Of a stretch of DNA of 7,258 nt, positions 6,607 through 7,258 are shown one piece after another (within the stretch, counting starts at the first letter, position 1; every line of letters begins with the position of its first letter). Made by a program: the position numbers and the translations under genes. The notes below the pieces were generated by a model. It had not been told where the DNA came from. It did no database searches and saw nothing but the letters and a program-made list of their open reading frames with translations. This DNA comes from Acidimicrobiaceae bacterium (lineage in GTDB: Bacteria > Actinomycetota > Acidimicrobiia > Acidimicrobiales > RAAP-2): contig PMFY01000385.1 in NCBI GenBank assembly GCA_003157945.1, positions 7,947-15,204 of the forward strand, given 5' to 3'.

Positions 6607-6993
6607 TCAGAAGCTGGGCACGTAGCCGCCGCGACCCATCGACTCGCTGACGAACGGATCCACCGAGTCGTCGACACCGCCCACGACCTCGGTGACCCAG
6701 TCCAGCCGCTGGTGCAGGATCCGCTCGACGCCGCCCTGGAGGGTGGACGAGCTGATGGCGCACGAGCTGCACGCCCCCTGGAGCTGGACCTCGACCACAC
6801 CGGTGACCACGTCGGCGGACAGCAGCGCAAGGTCACCCCCGTCAGCCTGGACGGCCGGGCGCATGAGCTCGATGATCGAGGTGAGCGCGGCCAGGCGCTC
6901 CCCGCGCTCCTCGTCGGTCAGACCCAGGGGCGCGCCATCCACCGCCCCGGGGGCGGTGGCTGCGGTCTCGGGCCGGGGGCCGTCGGGGTCCAC
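6607..6993 (-). CDS. nfu: NifU C-terminal-domain (Nfu) Fe-S cluster scaffold/carrier
   Basis: A 128-residue soluble protein. After an acidic, Ala/Pro-rich N-terminal stretch (1-25) comes the NifU C-terminal domain (Pfam NifU). It includes IIELMRPAVQADGGDLALL (DGGD at 51-54) and the cluster-ligating CxxC in GACSSCAISSSTLQGGVERIL (Cys75, Cys78). Such stand-alone Nfu proteins bind a 4Fe-4S cluster, usually between two subunits, and hand it to apo-proteins in the cytosol. A tail of about 20 residues ending GRGGYVPSF follows the core domain. GTG 6993 is chosen because GGAAGGAG (7008-7001) stands seven bases before it; the frame also opens at GTG 7029, which has no such site. No other Fe-S assembly gene is visible, so the membrane-enzyme neighbours are probably unrelated in function. 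Confidence 0.94.
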   Translation of the reverse strand: MDPDGPRPETAATAPGAVDGAPLGLTDEERGERLAALTSIIELMRPAVQADGGDLALLSADVVTGVVEVQLQGACSSCAISSSTLQGGVERILHQRLDWVTEVVGGVDDSVDPFVSESMGRGGYVPSF

Positions 6994-7000
6994 GTCGTCA

Positions 7001-7008
7001 CTCCTTCC
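7001..7008 (-). promoter_or_regulatory. Shine-Dalgarno sequence fixing the nfu start
   Basis: GGAAGGAG on the minus strand (7008-7001) is seven bases upstream of GTG 6993. It favours this start over the in-frame GTG at 7029, which would place the site inside the coding region. Confidence 0.75.
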
Positions 7009-7085
7009 GCCGGTTCGCTCGACCGGCACGAGCGGACGGGCGCCGTCGCTCCCCTCCAGTCTGCCGTGCCGAACGCCTCAGTCGT

Positions 7086-7113
7086 ACACGGGGCCAGAAC
7101 CCGGGGCCCGTGT
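7086..7113. repeat. Inverted repeat in the divergent region upstream of nfu
   Basis: ACACGGG (7086-7092) and CCCGTGT (7107-7113) are perfect complements. The stem can continue by two pairs after one G/G mismatch, leaving an 8-base loop. It lies between nfu and the divergent gene at 7181, so it may be an operator for a dimeric regulator or a hairpin in the nfu leader. I do not recognise the motif. Confidence 0.4.
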
Positions 7114-7161
7114 GGCGCAGCGCGAGGGCGGGTGAGCCCCCGGTGGCACCGTCCCCGGAGG

Positions 7162-7175
7162 CCCGGGGGTACCAT
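7162..7175 (+). promoter_or_regulatory. Putative leaderless promoter of the gene at the right edge
   Basis: CCCGGGGGTACCAT ends in the -10 hexamer TACCAT (7170-7175), five bases before GTG 7181. Twelve of 14 positions match the block at 1101-1114. The short spacing and lack of a Shine-Dalgarno suggest a leaderless transcript. Confidence 0.5.
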
Positions 7176-7180
7176 GCGGT

Positions 7181-7258
7181 GTGGCCCCGGTTCGACCATC
7201 CGAGATCCTGGGGGCCGTCGGGCTCATCCTGCCGACCTTCGTCCAGGACACCGTCCCC
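7181..7258 (+). CDS. Unrecognised gene, N-terminal 26 codons only
   Basis: The frame from GTG 7181 runs open to the right edge and reads MAPVRPSEILGAVGLILPTF and onward to VQDTVP. Most codons end in G or C, as in the neighbouring genes, and the start lies just after a TACCAT box. The other possible GTG, at 7179 in a different frame, gives a Ser/Arg/Pro-rich sequence that looks non-coding. The hydrophobic patch ILGAVGLILPTF could be an amphipathic helix or the start of a membrane segment. There is too little sequence to name a family. It diverges from nfu, with a 187-base intergenic region. Confidence 0.55.
   Translation, partial: MAPVRPSEILGAVGLILPTFVQDTVP

Noticed and set aside
5220..6650. 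476-codon plus-strand open frame opposite the GT-C-like gene
   Set aside because: It is rich in Gly, Arg, His and Gln with no hydrophobic pattern or motif, and is explained by the antisense coding gene.
6483..6836. N-terminal extension of the GT-C-like protein to 6836
   Set aside because: It would overlap most of nfu in another frame, and the extra residues are Ser/Arg-rich shadow sequence.
6994..7029. Alternative nfu start at GTG 7029
   Set aside because: It adds 12 residues and places the good GGAAGGAG site inside the coding region; GTG 6993 has ideal spacing.
1..7258. Mobile element, CRISPR array, tRNA/rRNA or a defence system
   Set aside because: I saw no transposase or integrase motifs, regularly spaced repeats, RNA gene signatures or defence domains.

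Overview
The window is very GC-rich. Its codons end almost always in G or C, and several genes seem to be transcribed without a leader from TACNAT-type -10 boxes. With an AftB-type arabinofuranosyltransferase homologue present, this points to a high-GC actinomycetote. I lean towards the Acidimicrobiia or a relative, but that is an inference from style, not from a marker gene.

Layout, left to right. (1) A minus-strand gene cut by the left edge encodes an AftB-like polytopic arabinofuranosyltransferase; its start is problematic. (2) A divergent promoter region lies at about 1053-1121. (3) On the plus strand, a possible 28-codon leaderless upstream ORF overlaps the start of a stand-alone acyltransferase-3 (AT3) membrane protein (1201-2412). 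(4) A second, larger AT3 protein with a C-terminal SGNH esterase-type domain (2465-4633) follows, with its own leaderless-type promoter. (5) Convergent to it, with 7 bases between stop codons, is a minus-strand GT-C-like multi-pass membrane protein (4641-6482). (6) Upstream of that, also on the minus strand, is a stand-alone NifU C-terminal-domain (Nfu) iron-sulfur scaffold gene (6607-6993). (7) Divergent from nfu, the first 26 codons of an unrecognised plus-strand gene run off the right edge.

The first four protein genes together look like an envelope-polysaccharide module: two GT-C-type enzymes that would use polyprenyl-phosphate sugars outside the membrane, and two AT3 acyltransferases that would O-acylate a surface glycan. 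Nfu belongs to Fe-S cluster maturation and is probably only a neighbour. I see no mobile element, CRISPR array, tRNA or rRNA. The most distinctive signals are not a new enzyme system but expression features: a repeated G-rich/TACYAT promoter motif placed 5-7 bases before start codons, a leaderless uORF coupled to an acyltransferase, and an AftB-like gene whose promoter points at an ATC codon.
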